A stretch of DNA of 6,533 nt from Tissierella_B sp964485455 (GTDB lineage Bacteria > Bacillota > Clostridia > Tissierellales > Tissierellaceae): the NCBI GenBank assembly GCA_964485455.1, contig CAZAJU010000109.1, forward strand, positions 1 through 6,533. The letters are read 5' to 3'. The first letter of the stretch is position 1. The number at the start of each line of letters is the position of its first letter. The notes below the pieces were generated by a model, which saw only the letters and a program-made list of their open reading frames with translations, had not been told where the DNA came from and did not search any database. Made by a program: the position numbers and the translations under genes. This document shows, in pieces, positions 1 to 6,430 of the stretch.

Positions 1-2
1 AG

Positions 3-992
3 TCTAAAGGAAAATCCAATGGGTTACCTGTTGCCATAACCATGGTTGAGGGTATGTATATCATATCGGATATTGGAGGCCATTCTATATTCCGTAGTAT
101 AAGGGATGTAATTTCCCTTAATTCTACAATTACAATTATAGTTGGAAGTATTATTTTTCTAATTGTAGGTAAAATGGCAATTAAGCCTTTAAGAGAGCTA
201 ATAAATGCTACAAAAAAAGTTGCAATGGGAGATTTTACAGTTCAATTAGAGCATAATAGGAAGGATGAACTCGGAGAGTTAATAGAAAGCTTTAACAAGA
301 TGACCAAGGATTTAAGTTCAATTGAAATATTAAGAAATGACTTTGTCTCAGATATATCCCATGAATTTAAAACACCTATTACATCAATAGAAGGCTATAC
401 AAGGCTTTTAACTGATTGTAGTGATGATAAAAGGGCAGAATATATAGATATAATCCTACAAGAGACAAAAAGGCTTTCTACTATGGCAACCAATATATTG
501 ACAATAAATAAGCTGGATTATGAGGATATAAATAGTGATGAAGAATTTAAGCTTGATGAACAGATTAGAAAATCCATACTCCTACTTGAAAACAAATGGA
601 GTTCCAAGGATTTGGAATTAGTGGTAGACCTGGATGAAGTGCATTTTAAGGGGAATAAAGGATTAATAAATCAGATTTGGATAAACCTTCTAGAAAATGC
701 CATAAAATTTTCACCAAAAGGTGGACATATTTATATTCAATTAAATAATCATGAGGATAACTGTGAATTCATAATTATAGATGAAGGACCAGGTATAAAT
801 GAAGAAGATAAAAAGAGAGTTTTTGATAAATTCTATAAGGGTGACAAGTCAAGAAATAGCGAAGGAACAGGCTTAGGTCTATCAATAGTAAAGAGGATAG
901 TAGAATTACACAACGGCAGTATCCAGCTAAGCAGTAATATGGATGAAGGTACTGAGTTTAGCATAATACTTAACAAAAAAAATATTTCATAA
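3..992 (+). CDS. Sensor histidine kinase, 5'-truncated by window edge
   Basis: Membrane sensor kinase of a two-component system: it autophosphorylates on histidine and passes the phosphate to a response regulator, which is not in the window. The reading frame is open from base 3, so the first Met codon at 42 is internal (no ribosome binding site precedes it) and the true start lies upstream. Numbering from that Met, a hydrophobic membrane segment spans about residues 28-47. A HAMP linker follows (about 44-97, with IKPLREL and DELGELIESFN). The HisKA phosphoacceptor motif SDISHEFKTP has His107 (codon 360-362). The HATPase_c domain shows the N box NLLENAIKFSP (215-225), G1 DEGPGI (247-252), F box FDKFYKGD (261-268) and G2 GTGLGLSIV (275-283). 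All catalytic motifs are intact. The residues before the membrane segment are probably the end of an extracytoplasmic sensor region. The signal sensed cannot be read from this part. ftsH follows closely, suggesting co-transcription. Confidence 0.95.
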   Translation, partial: SKGKSNGLPVAITMVEGMYIISDIGGHSIFRSIRDVISLNSTITIIVGSIIFLIVGKMAIKPLRELINATKKVAMGDFTVQLEHNRKDELGELIESFNKMTKDLSSIEILRNDFVSDISHEFKTPITSIEGYTRLLTDCSDDKRAEYIDIILQETKRLSTMATNILTINKLDYEDINSDEEFKLDEQIRKSILLLENKWSSKDLELVVDLDEVHFKGNKGLINQIWINLLENAIKFSPKGGHIYIQLNNHEDNCEFIIIDEGPGINEEDKKRVFDKFYKGDKSRNSEGTGLGLSIVKRIVELHNGSIQLSSNMDEGTEFSIILNKKNIS

Positions 993-1017
993 TTCTTACA
1001 CAATTATAGTGTAGAAT
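992..1017. repeat. Imperfect inverted repeat between kinase gene and ftsH
   Basis: ATTCTTACAC (992-1001) and GTGTAGAAT (1009-1017) pair as a 9-bp stem with one bulged T and a 7-nt AT-rich loop. It begins at the last base of the kinase stop codon and ends 9 bases before the ftsH ribosome binding site. No T-tract follows, so it does not look like an intrinsic terminator. It could be an operator, an mRNA-processing or stability hairpin, or chance in AT-rich DNA. Confidence 0.3.
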
Positions 1018-1025
1018 ATATGAAT

Positions 1026-1031
1026 GGAGGG
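1026..1031 (+). promoter_or_regulatory. Ribosome binding site that fixes the ftsH start at 1038
   Basis: GGAGGG lies 6 nt before the ATG at 1038. The upstream in-frame ATG at 1020 comes before this site and has no purine-rich site of its own at proper distance. The ATG at 1032 directly abuts it. The spacing therefore favours initiation at 1038 over the longest open frame. Confidence 0.75.
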
Positions 1032-1037
1032 ATGTTT

Positions 1038-2900
1038 ATGGACAAGAAAAAGATGCCCAAGAAACCATTAATGTATTATTATCTAATATCTTTAATTGTA
1101 TTGGTGCTTTTAAACCAGTTTGTTTTTCCACAGATGTTTAAAGATAGAATAGTAGAAACAGATTATAGTACATTTTTGAAATATTTAGGTGAAGATTCAA
1201 TAAAGGAAGTAGAAGTTACAGAAACTGAGATTCTATTTACAGTAATTAACGAAGAAGGAAAATCAGAATATTACACAACAGGTAAGATGCCTGATGAAGG
1301 GTTAACGGATAGACTATATAACAAAGGCGTGACCTTTGGACAAGTCATTCCAACTCAAATGTCACCAATTCTTAGCTATTTTCTAACAATCATATTACCA
1401 TTGGGTTTAATTTTTGTATTGGGACCTATGCTTATGAAAAGAATGACTAAGGGTATGGGTGGAAATGCTATGAGCTTTGGAAAAAGCAATGCTAAGGTTT
1501 ATGTGCCAGCAGACCAGGATGGAAAAACATTTGCTGATGTTGCTGGGCAGGATGAGGCAAAGGAAGCCTTAGCAGAAATAGTAGACTTCTTGCACAATCC
1601 GAAGAAATATGCAGACATAGGGGCTAATATGCCAAAGGGAGCTCTTCTAGTAGGACCTCCTGGAACAGGAAAGACCTTGTTAGCTAAGGCAGTTGCAGGA
1701 GAAGCCAATGTACCTTTCTTCTCCATATCGGGTTCAGACTTTGTAGAGATGTTCGTAGGTATGGGTGCTGCAAAGGTAAGGGATTTATTTAAGCAGGCAC
1801 AGGATAAGGCGCCTTGTATAGTCTTTATAGACGAAATTGACACCATAGGTAAGAAGAGAGATGGATCAGGGTTTGGAGGCAATGATGAAAGAGAACAGAC
1901 TCTAAATCAGTTATTATCTGAGATGGATGGATTTGATGGTAAAAAAGGAGTTGTTATTTTAGCAGCTACTAATAGACCTGAATCCCTTGACAAGGCACTT
2001 TTAAGACCAGGAAGATTTGATAGAAGGGTACCGGTGAACTTGCCGGATTTACAAGGAAGAGAGTCCATCCTTAAGGTGCATGCTCAGAAGGTTAGAATGG
2101 AGGAAAATATAGATTTCAATGCAATTGCAAGATCAACTGCTGGAGCATCAGGTGCAGAACTTGCAAATATAATAAACGAGGCAGCACTTAGAGCTGTAAG
2201 AATGGGCCGAGATAAAATTGGACAATTGGATTTAGAGGAATCCGTTGAGGTAATAATCGCTGGATACCAAAGAAAGGGTGCTGTTATATCTGAAAGGGAA
2301 AAGGAATTGATTGCTTACCATGAAATTGGTCATGCACTAGTTGCAGCTAAGCAAGAGAATTCAGCACCTGTTCATAAAATAACTATCATTCCTCGAACTT
2401 CAGGAGCATTGGGATATACTATGCAGGTAGAGGAAGAAGAAACGGTTCTACTAACAAAGCAGGAAGCGCTAAACAAAATAGCAGTATATACTGGAGGAAG
2501 AGCAGCAGAAGAAGTAATTTTTGGTTGCGTAACCTCAGGAGCTTCAAATGATATTGAACAAGCTACAAAATTGGCTAGGGCAATGGTTACAAGACTTGGA
2601 ATGAGTGATAAATTTGGGATGATGGCCTTAGAAACTGTAACAAACCAATATCTAGGTGGAGATACATCCTTAGCATGTTCTCCTGAAACATCAACCCTAA
2701 TAGATAAGGAAGTTCAAACCATAATAAAAGAAAGTCATGATAAGGCTAGAAATATATTGGAAGAGAATAAGAAAAAGCTTATAGAATTATCAAAATACCT
2801 TTTAGAGAAGGAAACTATATCAGGTGCTGAGTTTATGAGCATCTTGAATAAAGCAGAAAATGAAGAAAATATTGAAAATGATGGAAGTGATGCAGAATAG
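1038..2900 (+). CDS. ftsH: ATP-dependent zinc metalloprotease FtsH
   Basis: Hexameric membrane-anchored AAA+ protease that extracts and degrades membrane proteins and some unstable cytosolic regulators. With the start at 1038 the protein is 620 aa, normal for the family. Layout: basic N-terminus, membrane segment (about 12-31), short extracytoplasmic FtsH_ext domain, second membrane segment (about 109-133), then the AAA+ module. That module has Walker A GPPGTGKT (206-213), pore motif FVG (239-241), Walker B IVFIDEID (261-268) and the second region of homology ending LLRPGRFDRR with its arginine fingers. The M41 peptidase domain has zinc motif HEIGH (428-432) and third ligand Asp505 in SGASNDIEQAT. 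The C-terminal tail is acidic. All catalytic residues are present, so it should be active. It follows a sensor kinase rather than the common tilS-hpt neighbourhood, so it may be an additional, conditionally expressed paralogue; that is inference. Transcription ends at the hairpin overlapping its stop codon. Confidence 0.97.
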   Translation: MDKKKMPKKPLMYYYLISLIVLVLLNQFVFPQMFKDRIVETDYSTFLKYLGEDSIKEVEVTETEILFTVINEEGKSEYYTTGKMPDEGLTDRLYNKGVTFGQVIPTQMSPILSYFLTIILPLGLIFVLGPMLMKRMTKGMGGNAMSFGKSNAKVYVPADQDGKTFADVAGQDEAKEALAEIVDFLHNPKKYADIGANMPKGALLVGPPGTGKTLLAKAVAGEANVPFFSISGSDFVEMFVGMGAAKVRDLFKQAQDKAPCIVFIDEIDTIGKKRDGSGFGGNDEREQTLNQLLSEMDGFDGKKGVVILAATNRPESLDKALLRPGRFDRRVPVNLPDLQGRESILKVHAQKVRMEENIDFNAIARSTAGASGAELANIINEAALRAVRMGRDKIGQLDLEESVEVIIAGYQRKGAVISEREKELIAYHEIGHALVAAKQENSAPVHKITIIPRTSGALGYTMQVEEEETVLLTKQEALNKIAVYTGGRAAEEVIFGCVTSGASNDIEQATKLARAMVTRLGMSDKFGMMALETVTNQYLGGDTSLACSPETSTLIDKEVQTIIKESHDKARNILEENKKKLIELSKYLLEKETISGAEFMSILNKAENEENIENDGSDAE

Positions 2901-2924
2901 CTGGGGGATTACCCCAGCTTTTCT
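2899..2924 (+). terminator. Rho-independent terminator of ftsH
   Basis: AGCTGGGG (2899-2906) pairs perfectly with CCCCAGCT (2912-2919) around the 5-nt loop GATTA, followed by TTTTCT. The stem begins inside the ftsH TAG stop codon (2898-2900). It marks the end of the kinase-ftsH unit. Confidence 0.9.
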
Positions 2925-3041
2925 AATTAATTCATGGAAGAAATCTAGGATTAGACACGTATGTTTTTTAGGTTTAATTTCTATATAAAGAGTATTATAT
3001 CTATTATCCTTTGGAAACAATAAGGATGAAGGAGTGATATA

Positions 3042-3281
3042 ATGTTTGCAAAAACAGTTGATGCAAGGGAATATAGTTCAAAGGATAAACATAGAGTGAT
3101 ATTTGAAAGCTTTGATTCCTTGAAGAAAGGTGAAAAGATGGAGCTAATAAATGACCATGATCCAAGGCCACTTCATTACCAAATGCAAGCTGAAATGAAA
3201 GGACAATTTGTGTGGGAGTATTTAGAAGAGGGTCCCCAGCTTTGGAGGGTCTCCATTACTAGAAATTTCTCTAACAAATAA
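3042..3281 (+). CDS. DUF2249 domain protein
   Basis: Small (79 aa) soluble protein that is almost entirely one DUF2249 domain. Recognisable features are the N-terminal VDAREY segment, the LINDHDPRPLHYQ signature (residues 36-48) and the C-terminal FVWEYLEEGPQLWRVSI block (56-72). From family knowledge, DUF2249 has a TusA-like alpha/beta fold and often occurs in anaerobes, alone or next to hemerythrin-like or nitrogen-oxide-related genes. Its biochemical role is not settled. This copy contains no cysteine, so it cannot act as a TusA-type persulfide carrier. The start is supported by AAGGAG (3029-3034) 7 nt before the ATG. It is apparently monocistronic: an intrinsic terminator precedes it and another follows. 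I saw no convincing sigma-A promoter in the 100 bp upstream, although the region is very AT-rich. Confidence 0.85.
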   Translation: MFAKTVDAREYSSKDKHRVIFESFDSLKKGEKMELINDHDPRPLHYQMQAEMKGQFVWEYLEEGPQLWRVSITRNFSNK

Positions 3282-3349
3282 ATACAAAGGAAAGATTTTG
3301 TGAAGCTAATAATCAAATAATCTTTATAGCTTTATGTTGATCCTAAAGT

Positions 3350-3391
3350 ATTACCCTTGTCGAACAGACAAGGGTAATTTATATATTTTTT
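3350..3391 (+). terminator. Strong Rho-independent terminator after the DUF2249 gene
   Basis: ATTACCCTTGTC (3350-3361) pairs perfectly over 12 bp with GACAAGGGTAAT (3367-3378) around the loop GAACA. A T-rich tail ending in a run of six T follows (3378-3391). It lies 69 bp past the DUF2249 stop codon. Confidence 0.92.
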
Positions 3392-3399
3392 AAGCATGA

Positions 3400-3428
3400 T
3401 TGAATTAATTGGGTATATCTTAGATAAT
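3400..3428 (+). promoter_or_regulatory. Candidate sigma-A promoter for the choloylglycine hydrolase family gene
   Basis: TTGAAT (3400-3405) and GATAAT (3423-3428) resemble -35 and -10 elements and are separated by 17 bp. The pair sits just after the preceding terminator and would start transcription about 38 nt upstream of the ATG at 3474. AT-rich DNA gives such matches by chance, so this is a prediction from consensus only. Confidence 0.45.
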
Positions 3429-3473
3429 CAAAGGTTATTGAATGGATAATATATTCTAAAATGGAGGAATAAT

Positions 3474-4415
3474 ATGTGCACAGGGATAAAGATTAACTAT
3501 GAAGATGGATGCGTTATGGGTAGGACAATGGATTTGGAAGTTTCAATGGATTATAATGCAATCTATTTCCCAGCAAATTATAATTTTTGCAATGATTTAA
3601 TGGGAAATCCAATACATTCAAAATATAAAAGCTTGGGGATGTGTTTTAGAAATAGAGATCCCTTAAAAGATGGAGTAAATGAATATGGACTAATAGGAGC
3701 CACAAATGATTTCGCAGGATTCAATCTATATGACAACAAGGTAAAACCAGGCAAAATAAATATTTCCAGCTTGTTTTACTTAACCTATGCACTTACAAAT
3801 TATAAATCAGTAGAAGAGTTAATTAATGATTTACCTAATATTCATTTTTCTACTAAGGATTATAGAGGAGAGGATGTAATATCCCCAGATTTTCACTATA
3901 TGTTTACTGATTCAACAAAGATATGTATTGTTATCGAGCCAAAAAATAAAAAATTGATTGTCTATGAAAATCCATATGATGTAATGACTAACTCCCCGGG
4001 TTTCGAATCTCAAGTGAGAAGATTAAATAAGCTTATGGATATAAATAATCTTAATAGTCTCAACTCAGCTAAAGACTTGCCTGGAGGGTATGATCCTGTT
4101 TCTAGGTTCATCAAAGCATATTATCTTACAAAAATGAATGCCAATTCAAAAGACTCTAAAGAAGCACTTTCTAATTGCTATAATATATTAGGTGCTATGG
4201 CTTTGCCAGATGGATTTCTTAAAATAAATATGTATAACCAAGTGACCTCCACCAAATATACAAGTTCATATGATTCCAAAGAAAAAATATTAACCGTCAA
4301 ATCTGACACAAATCCCATGGTTTATCAAATAGGATTTGATGATGTTGAAGATGAAAATAAGAGACAAGCATTTTTCTTAAATAAAGCTTTTACTGCTCAA
4401 AAATTGAGTTCTTGA
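3474..4415 (+). CDS. Choloylglycine hydrolase / penicillin V acylase family protein
   Basis: Ntn-hydrolase that cleaves amide bonds; family members deconjugate bile salts, hydrolyse penicillin V or act on N-acyl homoserine lactones. At 313 aa it has the usual length. After removal of Met, Cys2 in MCTGI becomes the N-terminal nucleophile, so the start at 3474 is required; TGGAGG (3462-3467) lies 6 nt upstream. Other expected active-site residues are visible: Arg17 and Asp20 in GRTMD, Asn173 in MTNSP, and Arg211 in the block LPGGYDPVSRF (202-212). The GLIGATNDFAGF segment (72-83) occupies the substrate-pocket region. No signal peptide or propeptide is seen, so a cytoplasmic enzyme is expected, as in Gram-positive members. 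Whether it prefers bile salts, penicillin V or another amide cannot be decided from motifs alone. It appears monocistronic, with terminators on both sides and its own candidate promoter. Confidence 0.92.
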   Translation: MCTGIKINYEDGCVMGRTMDLEVSMDYNAIYFPANYNFCNDLMGNPIHSKYKSLGMCFRNRDPLKDGVNEYGLIGATNDFAGFNLYDNKVKPGKINISSLFYLTYALTNYKSVEELINDLPNIHFSTKDYRGEDVISPDFHYMFTDSTKICIVIEPKNKKLIVYENPYDVMTNSPGFESQVRRLNKLMDINNLNSLNSAKDLPGGYDPVSRFIKAYYLTKMNANSKDSKEALSNCYNILGAMALPDGFLKINMYNQVTSTKYTSSYDSKEKILTVKSDTNPMVYQIGFDDVEDENKRQAFFLNKAFTAQKLSS

Positions 4416-4430
4416 TTTAAATAAACTATA

Positions 4431-4458
4431 AAAACCAAAGATTTTATTCTTTGGTTTT
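4431..4458 (+). terminator. Rho-independent terminator after the choloylglycine hydrolase family gene
   Basis: AAAACCAAAG (4431-4440) pairs perfectly over 10 bp with CTTTGGTTTT (4449-4458) around an 8-nt AT-rich loop. The A and T runs are part of the stem, so it may work in either orientation. It lies 15 bp after the stop codon and immediately before the decayed gene that follows. Confidence 0.8.
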
Positions 4459-4496
4459 CCCGTGATAGTGAGAGTTTTCAGGAACTAATAGGATTA

Positions 4497-5028
4497 ATGG
4501 AATTGCAAAATTGTCGAACCCTAGTAATGTGGGCGTTGGATTTTGCAAGATTGACTTTAGCTCAATTTGAATCCAAGTATCCCAATGAATATAGACCAAG
4601 AATCTGCTTAGAGCTTTGTGAAGCCTGGGCAAGGGGAAGGATTAAAATGCCCACAGCAAAACGGGCTATTTTAGATTCACATGCCGTAGCAAAAGAAATA
4701 GATGATTCCGGATATGGTGCCTTGTGCCATGCAATTGGTCATGCCGGTGCTACAGTCCATGTAGGAGCTCATGCACTGGGCCTAGCTATGTATGAATTAA
4801 CAGCTATGGTTTTAAAATACGGAAGAGATAATTTTCAAGACCCAGTCAGTGAAAAGATCATTTATTTAAGCATCAATGAAACTGCTTGCAGTTTCTACAC
4901 ACCGCTGCAACGAGGTGGGATATAAGGTAAACACTTTACCTCGTTTTAAGGATAGATTACTATACTGGCAAGAAAATACTGATATACTTAAGCTTGATTG
5001 GGCTAAATTCTTAAGGGATGATAAATAA
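4497..5028 (+). pseudogene. Disrupted Imm-5-like 'putative immunity protein' gene
   Basis: The open frame 4497-4925 (142 aa) carries the family core: MWALDFARL, EAWARGRIKMPTAKRAILDS and HAIGHAGATVHVGAHALGLA, a helical domain called Imm-5-like or putative immunity protein; a role in toxin immunity is a prediction, not proven. Both ends look broken. At the 5' end there is no proper ribosome binding site before ATG 4497. Coding-like sequence (DSESFQELIGL) continues in frame upstream to about 4461 but reaches stop TAA at 4422 without an ATG, GTG or TTG, and the preceding gene's terminator abuts it. At the 3' end, after VSEKIIY the frame runs into unrelated residues and stops at 4925. The expected C-terminus, RLLYWQENTD..DWAKFLRDDK, is found in another frame ending at TAA 5026-5028. 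Excising 4866-4944 rejoins them as KIIYFKDRLLYWQENTD. Most likely a pseudogene; a shortened product from 4497 cannot be excluded. Confidence 0.72.
4866..4944. mobile_element. 79-bp palindrome-rich insertion in the Imm-5-like gene
   Basis: This stretch separates two parts of one protein family and has a length of 1 modulo 3, which explains the frame change. It is bordered by TTTAAG at 4865-4870 and 4945-4950, resembling a target duplication, though the repeat period is 80 rather than 79 bp, so one base may also have changed. Inside are GAAACTG-CTTG-CAGTTTC (4878-4895) and AGGTAAA-CAC-TTTACCT (4925-4941). An alternative outer pairing is CGAGGT (4911-4916) with ACCTCG (4938-4943). No terminal inverted repeats or coding capacity are evident. 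It may be a tiny non-autonomous element, or the product of local rearrangement. Confidence 0.4.
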
Positions 5029-5104
5029 TATTTTGTATTATTACTATAGTTAGCTAAACAAGTTGCTTGAAGACAAAGTACATAGATAAACATTAGGAGA
5101 CCTT

Positions 5105-5692
5105 ATGCAGAACAAAAAAATATATAAAATCATTAAGTCATTAATAATATTGTTTCTAATCTCATTTATATTTATAGAAGGCTTAATCATTTTTAACGGA
5201 AATATTAAAAGTGTTGATGATGTTGATTATATGATTGTTTTAGGTGCAAGGCTTTATGGAGATGTGCCATCCCCAGCACTATATGAAAGGCTGAAAGTAG
5301 CAGAAGAATATTTAATGGATAATACCGACCTAAAGGTAATAGTTTCAGGTGGACAAGGCCCAGATGAATTTATATCAGAAGCAGAAGCTATGGAAAGTTA
5401 TTTATTGAATAATGGTATAGATAAAAATAGAATTATTATTGAAGATAAGTCAACAAGCACATTTGAAAATATAAGAAATAGCTTAAATATAATTGAGGAA
5501 ATCCAGAATGAAGAAAGCCCTCGTGTTTTATTAGTCACCAATAGCTTTCATATTTTCAGGTCTAAATTATTGGCTAATAGACTTGGAGCTAAGGCCTATG
5601 GTCTACCTGCAAAGGTTCCACCTACTATATTGGTATCACAATATATCAGAGAATATTTTGCAGTGATTAAGTCTTTTGTTTTAGATAGGTAA
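5105..5692 (+). CDS. YdcF/SanA-type DUF218 membrane-anchored protein
   Basis: A 195-aa protein with one N-terminal membrane segment (about residues 9-30) after a lysine-rich start, followed by a DUF218 domain probably outside the membrane by the positive-inside rule. Family motifs are clear: YMIVLGARL (42-50), PSPALYERL (55-63), VIVSGGQGPDE (78-88), the acidic SEAEAM (91-96), STSTFENI (116-123) and LLVTNSFHIFRS (142-153). DUF218 proteins include E. coli SanA, ElyC and YdcF; SanA and ElyC are linked to envelope integrity, but the enzymatic activity is generally uncertain. AGGAGA (5095-5100) precedes the ATG by 4 nt. It is the first intact gene of a likely operon with nnrE, which starts 36 bp after its stop with no terminator between. 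No convincing promoter was found upstream; transcription may begin in the remnant of the decayed gene. Confidence 0.88.
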   Translation: MQNKKIYKIIKSLIILFLISFIFIEGLIIFNGNIKSVDDVDYMIVLGARLYGDVPSPALYERLKVAEEYLMDNTDLKVIVSGGQGPDEFISEAEAMESYLLNNGIDKNRIIIEDKSTSTFENIRNSLNIIEEIQNEESPRVLLVTNSFHIFRSKLLANRLGAKAYGLPAKVPPTILVSQYIREYFAVIKSFVLDR

Positions 5693-5728
5693 AGACTAAA
5701 TGCTTATTCATAAGGAGGTAACTAACAT

Positions 5729-6388
5729 ATGCTTACAATTACTTGTCAAGAGATGAAGGCAATGGACTCTTATGCTATAGAGAATATCGGCATCCCCAGC
5801 ATAGTCCTAATGGAAACTGCTGCCCTTAAAGTAGTCGATAATATTGATGTTGATAAAACGAATTCTATTGCTATTATTTGTGGAGTTGGTAATAATGGAG
5901 GGGATGGTTTAGCTATTGCTCGAAATCTACTCTTGTTGGGTAAAAATGTTGACCTATTTATCCTAGATGATTTAAACAAGGCAAGTAAGGATTTCAATGT
6001 AAACCTAAATATACTTAAGAATATGGATAAGAAGGGGACTCCTATTATGGGACATGGAGAGTTAAGTTTGCTTAAGGAATCACTTCTAAAATCTGACCTA
6101 ACTATAGATGCTATCTTTGGCATAGGACTTACCCGTAATGTAGAAGGCTTATTTAAAGAAGCAATTTCTCTGATTAATGAATATTCAAAGGAAGTCCTAT
6201 CAGTAGATATTCCTTCTGGCCTTAATGGAGATACAGGTGAGGTTCTAGGAATTGCTGTTAAAGCCAATAAAACATGCACCTTTCATTTGGCAAAGAAAGG
6301 ATTGCTTAATGGGAAAGAATATACAGGAGAACTGATAGTTGAATCTATTGGCATACCTGAAAAAGCCACCTTGGCTATTCTAAAATAA
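5729..6388 (+). CDS. nnrE: NAD(P)H-hydrate epimerase, single-domain
   Basis: Metabolite-repair enzyme that interconverts R and S forms of hydrated NAD(P)H (NADHX, NADPHX) so that the S-specific dehydratase can restore the cofactor. The 219 aa form one complete YjeF N-terminal domain. It shows MDSYAIENIGIPSIVLME (12-29), the phosphate-binding-type loop CGVGNNGGDG (51-60), DAIFGIGLTRNVEG (127-140) and VDIPSGLNGDTGEVLG (159-174), ending with IGIP (207-210). Most bacterial homologues continue for about 280 residues into the ADP/ATP-dependent dehydratase NnrD. Here a stop follows the epimerase domain and an unrelated gene begins 42 bp later, so the dehydratase must be encoded elsewhere or be absent. 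The start is firm: TAAGGAGGT (5711-5719) is a near-perfect Shine-Dalgarno sequence. Probably co-transcribed with the DUF218 gene before it and the isochorismatase-family gene after it. Confidence 0.93.
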   Translation: MLTITCQEMKAMDSYAIENIGIPSIVLMETAALKVVDNIDVDKTNSIAIICGVGNNGGDGLAIARNLLLLGKNVDLFILDDLNKASKDFNVNLNILKNMDKKGTPIMGHGELSLLKESLLKSDLTIDAIFGIGLTRNVEGLFKEAISLINEYSKEVLSVDIPSGLNGDTGEVLGIAVKANKTCTFHLAKKGLLNGKEYTGELIVESIGIPEKATLAILK

Positions 6389-6430
6389 GGCCTAGGAAAA
6401 ATTCAAAATACAAATTATCAGGAGGTTTAC

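Noticed and set aside
1499..1882. 127-codon open frame on the minus strand inside ftsH
   Set aside because: It is fully antisense to the conserved AAA+ region, has no ribosome binding site and no recognisable domain; a shadow of ftsH codon structure.
2820..3020. 66-codon minus-strand open frame after ftsH
   Set aside because: It runs through the ftsH 3' end and its terminator, with no family resemblance or initiation signal.
3006..3027. ATCCTT/AAGGAT hairpin just before the DUF2249 ribosome binding site
   Set aside because: Six-bp stem with a 10-nt loop that does not cover the AAGGAG site; no riboswitch-like structure around it.
3291..3332. Possible alternating hairpins AAAGATT/AATCTTT and AAGCTA/TAGCTT before the 3350 terminator
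   Set aside because: Short AT-rich stems with long loops in a 3' untranslated region; expected by chance and not downstream-gene control, since a strong terminator follows.
5024..5042. AATAATA/TATTATT inverted repeat as a terminator of the decayed gene
   Set aside because: The stem is purely A-T with no T-tract after it; too weak to support a terminator call.
5063..5090. TTGCTT ... GATAAA as a promoter for the DUF218 gene
   Set aside because: It would place the transcription start inside or at the ribosome binding site (5095-5100), which does not fit a gene that uses a strong one.
4866..5093. 75-codon minus-strand open frame over the decayed gene
   Set aside because: It overlaps the Imm-5-like C-terminal remnant, which matches its family on the + strand; no ribosome binding site or domain.
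5770..6279. 169-codon open frame on the minus strand inside nnrE
   Set aside because: It is antisense to conserved epimerase motifs and its composition (many Ser, Arg, Pro) is typical of a reverse-strand shadow.
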